Part shown: positions 55,497 to 64,000 of the stretch, in pieces
Layout: each line of letters opens with the position of its first letter
How positions within the stretch are numbered: the stretch's first letter is position 1
Origin: Halomonas sp. A11-A
GTDB lineage: Bacteria; Pseudomonadota; Gammaproteobacteria; Pseudomonadales; Halomonadaceae
NCBI RefSeq assembly: GCF_003182195.1
Contig: NZ_QGTM01000002.1
Span: forward strand, 186,001 to 250,000
Length of the DNA stretch: 64,000 nt
Reading direction: 5' to 3'
Notes under the pieces: generated by a model
The model's database searches: none
What the model saw: the letters and a program-made list of their open reading frames with translations, nothing else
What the model was told of the DNA's origin: nothing
Made by a program: the position numbers and the translations under genes

Positions 55497-57473
55497 CTAC
55501 CGGCGCCCCAGGCCCCACATGAAGTAGGCGCCCCCCAGCAGCGAGGCCACCAGGCCGGCGGGAATCTCCGCGGGGAACAGCAGCTGGCGGCCCAGCCAAT
55601 CCGCCAGCACCATCAGCAGGGCGCCGATCAGAGCGGCCCCGAGCAGCTGCGCCCGCGCCCGAGAGAAGCCCGCCAGTCGGGCCATATGGGGTGCCAGCAG
55701 GCCGACGAAGGAGAGCGGCCCCACCACCAGAGTGGCGCAGGCGGTCAGCAGGGCGACCAGCAGCAGCAGTGCCAGGCGCGCCCGTTCTACCCGAATCCCC
55801 AGCGCCGCGGCCGTGGCGGCCCCCAACGGTAGGATATCCAGCCAGCGGGCGAAGGGGCGTGCCGCCAGGGCCAGCGCCACGGCAAGGCCCGCCACCAGCG
55901 TTGCGCTGACGGGATCGACGTAATAGGTGGAACCCGAGAGCCAGGCGATTACCTGCTGGCCGCGGGGATCGCCGCCGGCCAGCACGATGGCGCGCACGGC
56001 GTCAAACAGCGCGGTGATCGCCACGCCGCTGAGCAGCAGCCGTTCGGGCACGAAGCCGCTGCGCCGATTGATAAGGACCAGCACCGTCAGGCTGGCCAGC
56101 GCCCCCAGGGTACCGGCGGCGACCAGGGTCAGGTTGCCAGGGGCGGGCAGCAGGAAGATGGCAGCCATCAAGGCGATGGCGCTGCCGCCGCTGATGCCCA
56201 GCACCTCGGGGCTGGCCATGGGGTTGGCGGTGAGGCGCTGGATCAGGGTGCCGGCGATGGCCAGCATCACCCCGCTGCCCGCGGCGGCCAGCAGCCGCGG
56301 CCAGCGCCAGGCCAGCACCGCCTCCTCAACAGTGATGTACCAGCCGCCGGTCGCCTGGCCCAGCAGCAGGGCAAGCAGAATGGCGGCCATGAGGCCAAAG
56401 GCCAGCCCTGCGGCCAGGCGCCCGGGGGCGGGGTGGCGCGGGGCCGGCGCGGTGGCGGCGCCGGGCGGGCGGCCGGCTTCCAGGCGCAGCCGGGGAATCA
56501 GCCACAGCAGCAGCGGTGCGCCCAGGGCGGCGGTGGCGGCCCCGGTGGGGATCAGGGTCGGCAGGGTGCCGGCGAAGCGCTGCAGCAGCAGGTCGGTGGT
56601 GGCCAGCAGCAGGCCGCCGAGCAGCGTCGACCAGACCAGGCGCGGTCCCAGCCGGCGCGCGCCGGCCAGGCGCACGATATTGGGCGCCGCCAGGCCGATG
56701 AAGCCGATCACCCCCACCACGCTGACCACGCAGGCGGTCAGGAAGACTGCCAGCCCCAGCCCCGCCAGGCGCAGGTGCTTCAGCGAGACGCCGAGGCTCC
56801 TGGCGCTGGCGTCGTCGAGTTCGAGCACCGCCAGCGGACGCAGCAGCAGCCAGGCCGCCAGGCCGCCCAGCAGCAGGCGCGGGGCCAGGAAGGCGGCGTC
56901 ATGCCAGCCGTGCTGGGAAAGCGACCCGGCGCCCCAGATCAGCAGCCCCTTGAGGGTCTCCTGGTGGAACAGCAGCAGCACCATGCCCAGGGCCCCGGCA
57001 TAGAGATTCACCACCAGGCCGGCGAGGACCACCACCGCAGGCGAAAGCCCGCGGCGCCAGGTCAGGGCGAAGACCAGCGCCATGGCGCCGGCGCCACCCC
57101 CCAGGGCCACCCATTCGCGCCCGGCCAGCAGCAGGCCGGGGGCGAGCAGGGTGGCGGCCATCAGCGCCAGGTTGGCGCCGCTGGCCACCCCCAGGGTGGT
57201 AGGCGCGGCCAGCGGGTTGCGCAGCACCTGCTGCATCAGCACCCCGGCCAGGGCCAGGCCGCCGCCGGCCAGCAGCGCCATGGCCAGGCGCGGCCACCAG
57301 CTGTAGTGGCGCACCAGCGACTCGGCGTTCGCCGGCGTCACGGTCGTCAGGGCGCGCAGGCCATCGAGGAGCCCCTGCTCGGAAAGCGAGCCGAGCACCA
57401 GGGCCAGCAGCGCCAGGCCCGGCAGCAGGCAGACGAGGGCAGGGGCGTGGCGGCGGGCGGCCTCAGTCGTCAT
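55497..57473 (-). CDS. fhuB: Fe3+-hydroxamate ABC permease, FhuB type (fused double permease)
   Basis: The 658-residue protein joins two FecCD permease halves (about residues 1-330 and 345-658), each with [23 protein letters not shown] and [22 protein letters not shown] motifs, as in E. coli FhuB. It forms the inner-membrane channel for hydroxamate siderophores with FhuC and FhuD. Its start overlaps fhuD by 11 bases. It is intact, in contrast to the damaged importer at 49.7-51.9 kb. Confidence 0.92.
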   Translation of the reverse strand: MTTEAARRHAPALVCLLPGLALLALVLGSLSEQGLLDGLRALTTVTPANAESLVRHYSWWPRLAMALLAGGGLALAGVLMQQVLRNPLAAPTTLGVASGANLALMAATLLAPGLLLAGREWVALGGGAGAMALVFALTWRRGLSPAVVVLAGLVVNLYAGALGMVLLLFHQETLKGLLIWGAGSLSQHGWHDAAFLAPRLLLGGLAAWLLLRPLAVLELDDASARSLGVSLKHLRLAGLGLAVFLTACVVSVVGVIGFIGLAAPNIVRLAGARRLGPRLVWSTLLGGLLLATTDLLLQRFAGTLPTLIPTGAATAALGAPLLLWLIPRLRLEAGRPPGAATAPAPRHPAPGRLAAGLAFGLMAAILLALLLGQATGGWYITVEEAVLAWRWPRLLAAAGSGVMLAIAGTLIQRLTANPMASPEVLGISGGSAIALMAAIFLLPAPGNLTLVAAGTLGALASLTVLVLINRRSGFVPERLLLSGVAITALFDAVRAIVLAGGDPRGQQVIAWLSGSTYYVDPVSATLVAGLAVALALAARPFARWLDILPLGAATAAALGIRVERARLALLLLVALLTACATLVVGPLSFVGLLAPHMARLAGFSRARAQLLGAALIGALLMVLADWLGRQLLFPAEIPAGLVASLLGGAYFMWGLGRR

Positions 57474-58344
57474 GGGGCGCCTCCTCCAGGGCGGCCACCA
57501 GATGCTCGGCGAAGCGTATCGCCGAGGGCAGGGCGCCGAAGCTCCACACCGGGGGCAGGGTGATCAGGCTGTCATCGCGTACGCTGGGCTGCTGCTGCCA
57601 TAGCCCGCTGCCGGCCAGCGCCGTCTCGACGCCCACCGGATAGGGCTCTACCACCACCAGCCGGGCCGTCAGGCCGGCCAGCTGCTCCAGGCCCACCAGC
57701 GAGAAGCCCCAGGCGTTGGTCTCGCCGTGCCAGGCGTTCTCCAGCCCCAGGCGGGCCATCACGGCCTGGTAGAGGCCTCCCTCACCGAATACCCGGACAT
57801 GGCGCTCGTCCATGAACTGCACCACCAGCAGCGGCGGCACCCGCTCGGGTAGCCGCTGTTGCAGGTCCGCCAGTCGCGCCTCCGTCTTGGCGATCAGCCG
57901 CTCGGCGGCCGCTTCCCGCTCGGCCAGGCGGCCCACCTCGTGGGTCAAGTCGCGCAGCTGGGGCCAGGTCTCGCGGCCCGGGGTATAGAGCGGCAGGGTC
58001 GTCACCGGGGCGATGTGCGACAGACGCGGTGCCAGATTGGCGAACATCGGCGAGATCAGCAGGTGATCGGGTGCCAGGTTCGCCAGCAGCTCCAGGTTGG
58101 GCTGGCTGCGCAGGCCGAGATCGACGGCCGCCTCGGGCAGGTGCGTGCCGACCCAGGCATGGTAGGCATCGACCTGGGCGACCCCGACCGGCGTGACGCC
58201 CAGCGCCACCAGGGTCTCGGCCAGGGTCCAGTCGAGGGTGGCGATGGCCGGCTGGGCCAGGGCGCGAGGCATTGGCGCCAGGCCCAGGGCCAGCAGCAGC
58301 GCGACGAGGACGCAGCGGAGCAGCCGGGCGGGCGAGTCAGGCAT
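57463..58344 (-). CDS. fhuD: Fe3+-hydroxamate periplasmic binding protein
   Basis: The 293-residue precursor has a signal peptide ending RALAQ (about residue 31) and a FhuD/FecB-type fold with [16 protein letters not shown] near 34, [18 protein letters not shown] near 215 and an [16 protein letters not shown]-terminal helix. Tryptophans that line FhuD pockets fall in similar places. The gene overlaps fhuC by eight bases at its start, and fhuB at its end. Confidence 0.88.
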   Translation of the reverse strand: MPDSPARLLRCVLVALLLALGLAPMPRALAQPAIATLDWTLAETLVALGVTPVGVAQVDAYHAWVGTHLPEAAVDLGLRSQPNLELLANLAPDHLLISPMFANLAPRLSHIAPVTTLPLYTPGRETWPQLRDLTHEVGRLAEREAAAERLIAKTEARLADLQQRLPERVPPLLVVQFMDERHVRVFGEGGLYQAVMARLGLENAWHGETNAWGFSLVGLEQLAGLTARLVVVEPYPVGVETALAGSGLWQQQPSVRDDSLITLPPVWSFGALPSAIRFAEHLVAALEEAPHDD

Positions 58345-59107
58345 GGACCAGGGCGACGGAGTGATGGTGGGTGGGGTGAGGCATCACCCGCATGGGGATG
58401 CCGTAGATGGCTTCCAGGGTGGCCTCGTCCATCAGCTCGGCCGGTGACCCTTGCGTCAGCACGCGCCCGCCGTGCAGGGCGACCAGGTGGTCGCAGTAGC
58501 GCGCCGCCATGTTGACGTCGTGGAGCACGATGACCACGCCGAGCCCCAGGTGCTGGCTGAGCTCGCGAATCAGCGCCAGCACCTCCACCTGGTGGGCGAT
58601 GTCCAGTGCGGCGAGGGGCTCGTCGAGCAGCAGGAAGTCGCTGCCCTGGGCCAGCAGCATGGCCAGCCAGACCCGCTGGCGTTCGCCGCCGGAGAGGGTA
58701 TCGACCAGGCGGTCGGCGAAGGCCTCGGTGTGGGTCGCGGCGATGGCCCGTTCGATGGCCGCCTCGTCCTCGCGGGTATGCCGGCCCAGCAGGCCGCGCC
58801 AGGGGTAGCGGCCCATGGCCACCAGCTCGCGGCCGAGCAGGTTCTCGGTGGCGGGCAGCTGCTGGGGCAGGTAGGCGACCCGGCGGGCGAACTCGCGATG
58901 CCCCCAGCGGGCCAGGGGGCGGCCGGCGAAGTGCAGCTCGCCCTGGCTCGCCGGCTGCTGGCGGGCCAGCAGCTTGAGCAGGGTCGACTTGCCTGACCCA
59001 TTGTGGCCGATCAGGCCATGCACCCGGCCGCCCATCAGGGTCAGGTCGGTGGCAGCGAGCAGGGGCCGGTCGCCGACGGCGAAACCGGCTCCGCGCAGTT
59101 CGAACAT
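58337..59107 (-). CDS. fhuC: Fe3+-hydroxamate ABC ATPase
   Basis: The 256-residue ATPase has Walker A GHNGSGKSTLL near residue 35, signature TLSGGERQRVWLAMLLAQG near 138 and Walker B LLLDEPLAALD. It heads the fhuC-fhuD-fhuB unit, which is overlapped throughout and read from a promoter under the Fur box at 59169. Confidence 0.92.
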   Translation of the reverse strand: MFELRGAGFAVGDRPLLAATDLTLMGGRVHGLIGHNGSGKSTLLKLLARQQPASQGELHFAGRPLARWGHREFARRVAYLPQQLPATENLLGRELVAMGRYPWRGLLGRHTREDEAAIERAIAATHTEAFADRLVDTLSGGERQRVWLAMLLAQGSDFLLLDEPLAALDIAHQVEVLALIRELSQHLGLGVVIVLHDVNMAARYCDHLVALHGGRVLTQGSPAELMDEATLEAIYGIPMRVMPHPTHHHSVALVHA

Positions 59108-59168
59108 GCAGGGCGCTCCTTCAGCGGGCCCCGGGCGGGGCAGGCGATGGGCGCTACCTTACCCTTGT

Positions 59169-59183
59169 TGATAATGCGTATCA
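59169..59183. promoter_or_regulatory. Fur box upstream of fhuC
   Basis: TGATAATGCGTATCA matches 12 of 14 positions of the 7-1-7 Fur pattern; it is centred in the palindrome TTGATA-N5-TATCAA (59168-59184), about 60 bases before the fhuC start. Confidence 0.75.
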
Positions 59184-59243
59184 ATAAGATCCCTTCGGAA
59201 GGCACAGATGCAAATGCGAACATTTCCTACTTGTTTAAATAAA

Positions 59244-59258
59244 TGATAGTGATTATCA
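59244..59258. promoter_or_regulatory. Fur box upstream of the siderophore receptor gene
   Basis: TGATAGTGATTATCA matches 13 of 14 positions of the 7-1-7 Fur pattern, 43 bases before the receptor ATG. It is the strongest Fur box of the divergent pair. Confidence 0.85.
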
Positions 59259-59301
59259 TGCGCGTTAAATCCGCACACAAGAACCGAAGGCTTGCTCACC
59301 C

Positions 59302-61497
59302 ATGTCCCATTCTGCTACCCACCCCTGCGGGGTCGACCCCCTGGCCCAGGCCGTTCGTCGGGCCCTTGGCCTGACCACCGCCGGTGCCTTCCTGCTGTGC
59401 TCGCCGCCCCTGCTGGCCCAGCAGATCGAGCCCACCGAGGCACTCGAGACGGTGACCATCGAGGCCGAGGCCCTGTCGATCATCAGCGAGGGCACGGAGC
59501 GCTATCGGGTGCCGCTCACCAGCACTGCCACGCGCCTTGACCTGACGCCCCGCGAGACGCCCCAGTCCGTCTCGACAGTGACCCGGGCCCAGATCGACGA
59601 CTTCAACCTGAACACCACCAACGACATCCTGGAGAGCACCCCCGGGGTGACGGTGGAGCGCCTGGAGACGGACCGCACCTACTACTCGGCCCGAGGCTTC
59701 GAGATCTCGAACTTCCAGGTCGACGGGGTGCGCGTGCCGATGCCCTACAACAACGTGCACGGCGACGTGGACACCGCGATCTACGACCGGGTCGAGGTGG
59801 TGCGGGGCGCCACCGGGCTGATGTCCGGCTCGGGTAATCCGGCGGCGACGGTCAACTTCGTGCGCAAGCGACCCACCTTCGAGCCCCAGGCCGCGGTGTC
59901 GGCGACCGTTGGTTCCTGGGACCAGCGGCGACTGGAGGCCGATGTGGCCGGTCCGCTGGATGCCCAGGGGCGCGTCCGCGGGCGCCTGGTGGCGGCGGGG
60001 ATGGAGAGCGACTCCTACCTGGACCGGCTCAGCCGCGAGCGGGGGCTGCTCTATGGCGTGGTGGAGGCCGATGTCACCGACAGCACCCTGGTGACCCTCG
60101 GCCACACCTGGCAGCAGAACAACACCGACGGCAACATGTGGGGCTCGCTGCCGCTCTATGACTCGGCCGGCAACCCCACCGACTACGATGTCTCGACCAC
60201 CTCGGCGCCCCACTGGTCCTTCTGGGACGTGGAGACCCGACGCAGCTTCCTCGAGGTGCAGCAGGAACTCGGTGAGCGCTGGTCGCTGAAGGGAACCCTG
60301 ACCCACCTGGATATGCTCTCCGACACCCAGCTGTTCTATATCTACGGCGTGCCGGATGCCACGACCGGGCGCATCGCCGACGAGCAGCTGACCCTGAGCC
60401 GATACGATCGCCACCTGGAGCAGTGGGTCGCCGACCTGCACGCCAAGGGCGACGTTGATGCCTTCGGCCGCACCCACCAGTTGGTGCTGGGCACGGACTG
60501 GAGCCAGAGCCGCAACCAGCAGCTCTCCCGCTACCCCACGGCGGACTTCGATGCGGGTGGCCAGGGGCTCCCACCGCTGGATGACTGGAACGGCCGCTAT
60601 CCCGAACCCGATGCCTGGGTGGCCTTCCCCGGCACCGATGGGGATGCCACGGTCAAGGAGCGCAGCTTCTATGGCGCCGCCAAGCTGGACCTTGCCGAGC
60701 GCTGGACCGCCGTGGTCGGTGCCCGCCTGAGCTGGGCCGACACTACCGGCGAGCAGTACGGGGTGTCCCAGGCAAGCGATCACGACCGGGTGCTGACGCC
60801 CTACGCCGGCCTGATCTACGACGTCACCGACTGGGCGTCCCTCTATGCCAGCTACACCGAGATCTTCCAGCCCCAGACCGCCATCGACCGCAACGGCGAC
60901 TATCTCGACCCCGTCGACGGGGTGAGCCAGGAGGTCGGCCTCAAGGCCGAGCTGTTCGACGGTGCGGCCGATGCCTCGCTGGCGCTGTTCCGCACCGAGC
61001 AGAATAACGTGGCCCAGCCGGCGGGCACCCGGCCGGATGGCACCGCCTTCTTCACGGGCGGGGACGGCATCACCAGCGAGGGCGTGGAGGCCACGCTCGC
61101 CGGCGAGCTGGCCCCCGGCTGGCAGGCCAGCGTCGGCTACACCTACCTGGAGATCGAGGACGCTGAGGGCAACGCCACCAATACCTACATCCCGCGCCAC
61201 CTGGTGCGCGCCACCACCAGCTACCGGCCGGCGTCCCTGGATGCCCTGAAGGTGGGGGCGCGGCTGCGCTGGCAGGATGAGATCGAGCGCGATCGCGACT
61301 TCGCCGACGGCAAGACCCGGCAGGGGGCCTATGCCCTGGTCGACCTCATGGCGAGCTACGACTTCAGCGACAGCCTGACCGGTTCGCTGAACGTCAACAA
61401 CGTCACCGACGAGAAGCATCTCACCAGCCTCAAGTGGGACCAGGCCTTCTACGGCGCTCCACGAAACGTCATGCTCAACCTGACCTGGCGCTACTGA
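59302..61497 (+). CDS. TonB-dependent siderophore receptor (FhuE/FpvA type)
   Basis: The 731-residue precursor has a signal peptide to LLAQQ (about residue 40), a TonB box region (ETVTIEAEAL near 52), the plug (about 70-190: TRETPQSVSTVTRAQ-like stretch and YSARGFEISNFQVDGVRV) and a barrel ending in TWRY. The plug pattern is typical of hydroxamate receptors such as FhuE. It has no N-terminal signalling domain. It is divergent from fhuCDB under paired Fur boxes, so co-regulated by iron. Confidence 0.93.
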   Translation: MSHSATHPCGVDPLAQAVRRALGLTTAGAFLLCSPPLLAQQIEPTEALETVTIEAEALSIISEGTERYRVPLTSTATRLDLTPRETPQSVSTVTRAQIDDFNLNTTNDILESTPGVTVERLETDRTYYSARGFEISNFQVDGVRVPMPYNNVHGDVDTAIYDRVEVVRGATGLMSGSGNPAATVNFVRKRPTFEPQAAVSATVGSWDQRRLEADVAGPLDAQGRVRGRLVAAGMESDSYLDRLSRERGLLYGVVEADVTDSTLVTLGHTWQQNNTDGNMWGSLPLYDSAGNPTDYDVSTTSAPHWSFWDVETRRSFLEVQQELGERWSLKGTLTHLDMLSDTQLFYIYGVPDATTGRIADEQLTLSRYDRHLEQWVADLHAKGDVDAFGRTHQLVLGTDWSQSRNQQLSRYPTADFDAGGQGLPPLDDWNGRYPEPDAWVAFPGTDGDATVKERSFYGAAKLDLAERWTAVVGARLSWADTTGEQYGVSQASDHDRVLTPYAGLIYDVTDWASLYASYTEIFQPQTAIDRNGDYLDPVDGVSQEVGLKAELFDGAADASLALFRTEQNNVAQPAGTRPDGTAFFTGGDGITSEGVEATLAGELAPGWQASVGYTYLEIEDAEGNATNTYIPRHLVRATTSYRPASLDALKVGARLRWQDEIERDRDFADGKTRQGAYALVDLMASYDFSDSLTGSLNVNNVTDEKHLTSLKWDQAFYGAPRNVMLNLTWRY

Positions 61498-61524
61498 GTC
61501 CCGGCGCCAACAGGCACATCAGAC

Positions 61525-61552
61525 AGGCCCATCTCGGCAACGGAGTGGGCCT
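61525..61552. terminator. hairpin between convergent receptor and fhuF genes
   Basis: AGGCCCA (61525-61531) pairs with TGGGCCT (61546-61552), with inner CTC/GAG and outer ACAGGC/GCCTGT pairs. It lacks a T-run but is placed to end both transcripts. Confidence 0.5.
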
Positions 61553-61566
61553 TCGCCTGTATGGGG

Positions 61567-62310
61567 TCAGGATGCCTCGGTGGTGCGGGCCTGGCGCCGG
61601 CAGGCCAGCGGGCAGTTGCCGCAGACGCCGAGCTCGTCGATCAGATAGCGGATGCAGCACAGGCGGCGCACCCGGCGAGGTGTCTCGGCCTCTCCCTCGA
61701 TATAGTGCACCGGGCGATAGAGCGGATTGCGACGTCCATCGGGCAGGGTGCGGCTCGTCAGCAGCACCCTGGCGGGTTCAGCGACGTCCGGCGCGGCCAT
61801 GGGATGGTCGGCCAAAGCGACGGCGAAGTGCTCGAAGTAGTTGCCGGCGTTGCTCCAGAACACCTTCGGGGAGGCGCCGGTGGCCGCGGCCAGGGCCTCG
61901 ATCAGCGGCCCCAGATGGCCATCGAGCAGGGTAGCGAAGCGCCGGCAGGGATCGAGGTCGGCCAGGGGACGGCCGGCATGCCGCAGCGCCAGGCCGGTGG
62001 TCTGCCCCTCGGGAGACTGCTCGAGGTGCAGGTCCTCGAGCCCCAGCGGCAGGTCGCGCTCGAGCAGCAGGTTGGCGGCCAGGCAGTGGGCCGCCAGGGC
62101 GCTGAAGTGCCACTTGGACCATAGCGAGGCCACCGCCCGGCGGTCGCCATGGCCGTAGCAGGCGCCGAAGCGCGTGAGCAGCGCGTCGAGGCAGGCCGGG
62201 TCGAGCAGGTCTAGGGCCGGCATGCCGAGTGGTGCTGTTAGCGGCCCGATTGATGGCGGGGCCAGGTGCTTGAGAGGGCCGACGTATAACCGGGCCAGGG
62301 GAGAGGGCAT
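61567..62310 (-). CDS. fhuF: siderophore-iron reductase FhuF
   Basis: The 247-residue protein has the FhuF C-terminal 2Fe-2S site CCIRYLIDELGVCGNCPL with ligands of the family type, and a WSKWHFSALAAHCLAANLLLE N-terminal motif by position. FhuF reduces iron(III) hydroxamates in the cytosol so that iron is released. I chose ATG 62310 (MPSPLARLYVG); a TTG at 62349 is in frame but overlaps the Fur box. Iron-repressed expression is likely. Confidence 0.9.
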   Translation of the reverse strand: MPSPLARLYVGPLKHLAPPSIGPLTAPLGMPALDLLDPACLDALLTRFGACYGHGDRRAVASLWSKWHFSALAAHCLAANLLLERDLPLGLEDLHLEQSPEGQTTGLALRHAGRPLADLDPCRRFATLLDGHLGPLIEALAAATGASPKVFWSNAGNYFEHFAVALADHPMAAPDVAEPARVLLTSRTLPDGRRNPLYRPVHYIEGEAETPRRVRRLCCIRYLIDELGVCGNCPLACRRQARTTEAS

Positions 62311-62350
62311 GGCGAGACCACCGGATCCGTGGAAAGTCTCATTATACAAA

Positions 62351-62365
62351 TAATAATCATTATCA
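62351..62365. promoter_or_regulatory. Fur box upstream of fhuF
   Basis: TAATAATCATTATCA matches 13 of 14 positions of the 7-1-7 Fur pattern (15 of 19 in the classical box), 40 bases before the chosen fhuF start. Confidence 0.85.
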
Positions 62366-62415
62366 AAAATAGGCAGGGAGATGATGCCAGGAACGCGCTC
62401 CGTCGCGAGGGCGCC

Positions 62416-63048
62416 TCAGCGTCTCACCAGCACCGCATCCAGGCTCACCGGCACCTCGTCGCCGATCTGCTCGTAGCCGAGCAGCAGCAGTACTGAGCGC
62501 AGCGTCGGGTCGGCCATCAGCTCGCGGCCGTCCAGCGCCACCCGCTCGGCGTTGGTGACCCGCACGCGTTCAGGCGACTCCCGGGTGAAGCGCACCGCCA
62601 GGGGCTCGCTGCGGGTGCTGTTGCCGGTCTGCACCGAGAGCATCAGCACCTCCACCAGCGATTCGCCCACGGGCAGGCGCTCCAGGCGCTGCGGCGGGAA
62701 GCGGGTGGTCAGGGTGGCCATGGGGCGCTCGGTGAAGCCTGAGAGCCAGGGCGGCAGCGGCCCCATTCGCTCGATCACATCGCTCTGGGCCAGCCGCAGC
62801 GGCAGCACCAGAGTGCCGTCCGCCTCGGTGGTACCGCTCAGCCGACGCACCTCGTGCAGGCGGGGAATGGGGCCTTCCGGGGCGATCTGCACCACGGTGG
62901 CCGCGACCCGCGATTGGGCGGGGTCCAGCTCCCAGGCGGCCGCTGCCGCCGCCGGAAGGGCAGCCAGGGGCGCAACCAGCAGGGCGACCAGGGCGGAAGA
63001 CCGCAAAAGAGAACGAGCAAGCGAGAAGGCAAGCAAACGAAGAGGCAC
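62416..63048 (-). CDS. secreted YceI-like domain protein
   Basis: The 210-residue precursor has a signal peptide (PLRLLAFSLARSLLRSSAL... to AAAAA, about residue 38) and a YceI-like beta-barrel start WELDPAQSRVAATVVQ, though it lacks a full YceI match by eye. Function is unknown; YceI relatives bind isoprenoids or amphipathic lipids in the periplasm. I chose a GTG start at 63048 because GGAG lies 8 bases upstream and the signal peptide then begins at the start; ATGs at 63108 and 63153 add a non-signal extension. Confidence 0.65.
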   Translation of the reverse strand: MPLRLLAFSLARSLLRSSALVALLVAPLAALPAAAAAAWELDPAQSRVAATVVQIAPEGPIPRLHEVRRLSGTTEADGTLVLPLRLAQSDVIERMGPLPPWLSGFTERPMATLTTRFPPQRLERLPVGESLVEVLMLSVQTGNSTRSEPLAVRFTRESPERVRVTNAERVALDGRELMADPTLRSVLLLLGYEQIGDEVPVSLDAVLVRR

Positions 63049-63195
63049 TGGCGGATCTCCAGAAGGGGCGGGCTCAAGGAAGACCACGGGGGAGGGAGAA
63101 GGTGCCATGGAGGCCACGAGCGGCGAGCGGGCTATGGCCACCTTCATCGCCATTCGCTATCATACGCCGGCGCTCTGCCGCACCTTCCTCTGAAA

Positions 63196-63272
<77 letters not shown>

Positions 63273-63328
63273 ACGTGCAGCAACCGACGGACAGCTGCAT
63301 TTTCCGCCCACCCTGAACTAGAGTGGGT

Positions 63329-63363
63329 GGTGCACATCGGGTAAGACACCTTCCATGTGCACC
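63329..63363. promoter_or_regulatory. nine-base inverted repeat upstream of the zeta-toxin gene
   Basis: GGTGCACAT (63329-63337) and ATGTGCACC (63355-63363) form an inverted repeat with a 17-base spacer just before the toxin ATG. It could be an operator for autoregulation of the toxin unit. Confidence 0.5.
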
Positions 63364-63381
63364 TGCCGGAAGGGCTTGGCG

Positions 63382-63972
63382 ATGACTCGTGAAGAACACG
63401 TAGCAACTTGCTGGATTGTTGCCGGTCCGAACGGAGCAGGCAAGACTACCTTTGCGCTGAACTACCTGCCCCAGGTAGCTAGCTGCACTCGCTTCATCAA
63501 CGCTGACCTGATTGCTGCCGGCCTTTCGCCTCTTGCCCCGGAGAGAGAGCTTCTGGCGGCTAGCCGTATCTTCCTGCGAGAAATTGAAGAGGCGATTGCC
63601 GACAAGGAAGATTTTGCCTTCGAAACGACGCTTTCAGGGCGTGGCTATTCTTCGCTGGTCAAACGTCTACTGTCCGCAAACTGGAGGGTTGAGCTTGTTT
63701 ATCTCGCCTTGCCAACTGTGGAAATGTCGCGACTGCGCGTAGCTGAACGAGTCTCCCATGGCGGCCATAATATACCGCTCAAAGACATCCAGCGCCGATT
63801 CCCGCGTAGCCTGCACAACCTGCTGTCGGTTTATGCACCGTTGGTTAGCCATACGCGCTGCTTTATGAATGACGGTAGCACGCCGGAACCCGTATTCGAG
63901 CAGCATGGACCTGATCGCCAGATTCTCAATGATGCGCTGTTCGAGAAGCTTTCCAAGGAGTCACGACCATGA
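63382..63972 (+). CDS. zeta-toxin-family kinase (AAA_33)
   Basis: The 196-residue protein has a P-loop [12 protein letters not shown] near residue 16, [15 protein letters not shown] near 40, [12 protein letters not shown] near 77 and the C-terminal [15 protein letters not shown] arginine motif typical of chromosomal zeta-like kinases. Zeta toxins phosphorylate UDP-GlcNAc and stop wall synthesis; whether this one does is unknown. The stop overlaps the next ATG (ATGA), so a partner is translated with it. Third-position GC is lower than in its neighbours, suggesting transfer. Confidence 0.87.
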   Translation: MTREEHVATCWIVAGPNGAGKTTFALNYLPQVASCTRFINADLIAAGLSPLAPERELLAASRIFLREIEEAIADKEDFAFETTLSGRGYSSLVKRLLSANWRVELVYLALPTVEMSRLRVAERVSHGGHNIPLKDIQRRFPRSLHNLLSVYAPLVSHTRCFMNDGSTPEPVFEQHGPDRQILNDALFEKLSKESRP

Positions 63973-64000
63973 CCCAGCTCTCCCCCGATACCCAGGAAAT
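63969..64000 (+). CDS. start of the next gene, probable partner of the zeta-type kinase (truncated by window)
   Basis: A coupled ATG at 63969 opens [10 protein letters not shown] before the window ends. Small proteins overlapping zeta-type kinases in this way are often antitoxin-like partners, but ten residues are too few to assign. Confidence 0.45.
   Translation, partial: MTQLSPDTQE

Noticed and set aside
59296..61419. Open frame of about 700 codons antisense to the siderophore receptor
   Set aside because: No recognisable domain; the plus-strand receptor has a signal peptide, plug, barrel and Fur box.

Overview
This is a 64 kb stretch of a high-GC gammaproteobacterial chromosome. The gene order rpsU-dnaG-rpoD, lptD-surA-pdxA-rsmA-apaG-apaH and tsaD/plsY/folB, the BCCT-type compatible-solute carrier and the overall protein similarity point to a halophile of the Halomonadaceae (Halomonas or a close relative). 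That assignment rests on recalled family knowledge, not on a database search.

Layout. Positions 1-20 kb are conserved housekeeping DNA: HIT protein, coq7, OsmC, the MurNAc-recycling pair amgK-murU, lptD, surA, pdxA, rsmA, apaG, apaH, glpE, cca, folK-folB, plsY, tsaD, rpsU, dnaG and rpoD. Positions 20-34 kb hold a five-gene LIV-type ABC importer, then a glutathione-dependent formaldehyde oxidation set: frmA and fghA, followed by an NAD-type formate dehydrogenase, with mtgA lying between. Together these would take formaldehyde to CO2. Positions 34-46 kb are mixed: EamA carrier, DUF4168 protein, CBS/nucleotidyltransferase plus DnaQ-like exonuclease pair, a frameshifted GGDEF-EAL protein, BCCT carrier, PQQ-type sugar dehydrogenase, AEC carrier and a LysR regulator. 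Positions 46-62.4 kb form an iron-siderophore region with several Fur-box matches. It has a FepA-like receptor with a broken FecB/FecCD/ATPase importer, an ABC exporter, an SLC10-like carrier, and then a complete FhuB-FhuD-FhuC importer with a hydroxamate-type receptor and FhuF reductase. The window ends with a YceI-like protein, a CAU tRNA and a zeta-toxin-type kinase overlapping a truncated next gene.

Two patterns stand out. First, a structured palindromic repeat occurs in the 3' regions of coq7, pdxA and plsY, and once inside fdhA, where its 96 bases keep the frame open and insert about 32 residues in the iron-sulfur region. Copies differ in sequence but keep their stems by compensatory changes, and all lie with the same strand transcribed. 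Each shows two GGA-loop hairpins, or a remnant of them, and one copy contains an exact match to the CsrA SELEX consensus. I propose a mobile RNA element that spreads CsrA/RsmA-type sites. Second, several genes look cut internally: SurA lacks both parvulin domains, two FecCD permeases and an ATPase are joined by two deletions at short repeats, and a NylB-like hydrolase lacks its catalytic core. With the GGDEF-EAL frameshift, this suggests a deletion-prone lineage or assembly faults, and read-level checks would decide.

No CRISPR array, rRNA, prophage or complete insertion sequence was seen.
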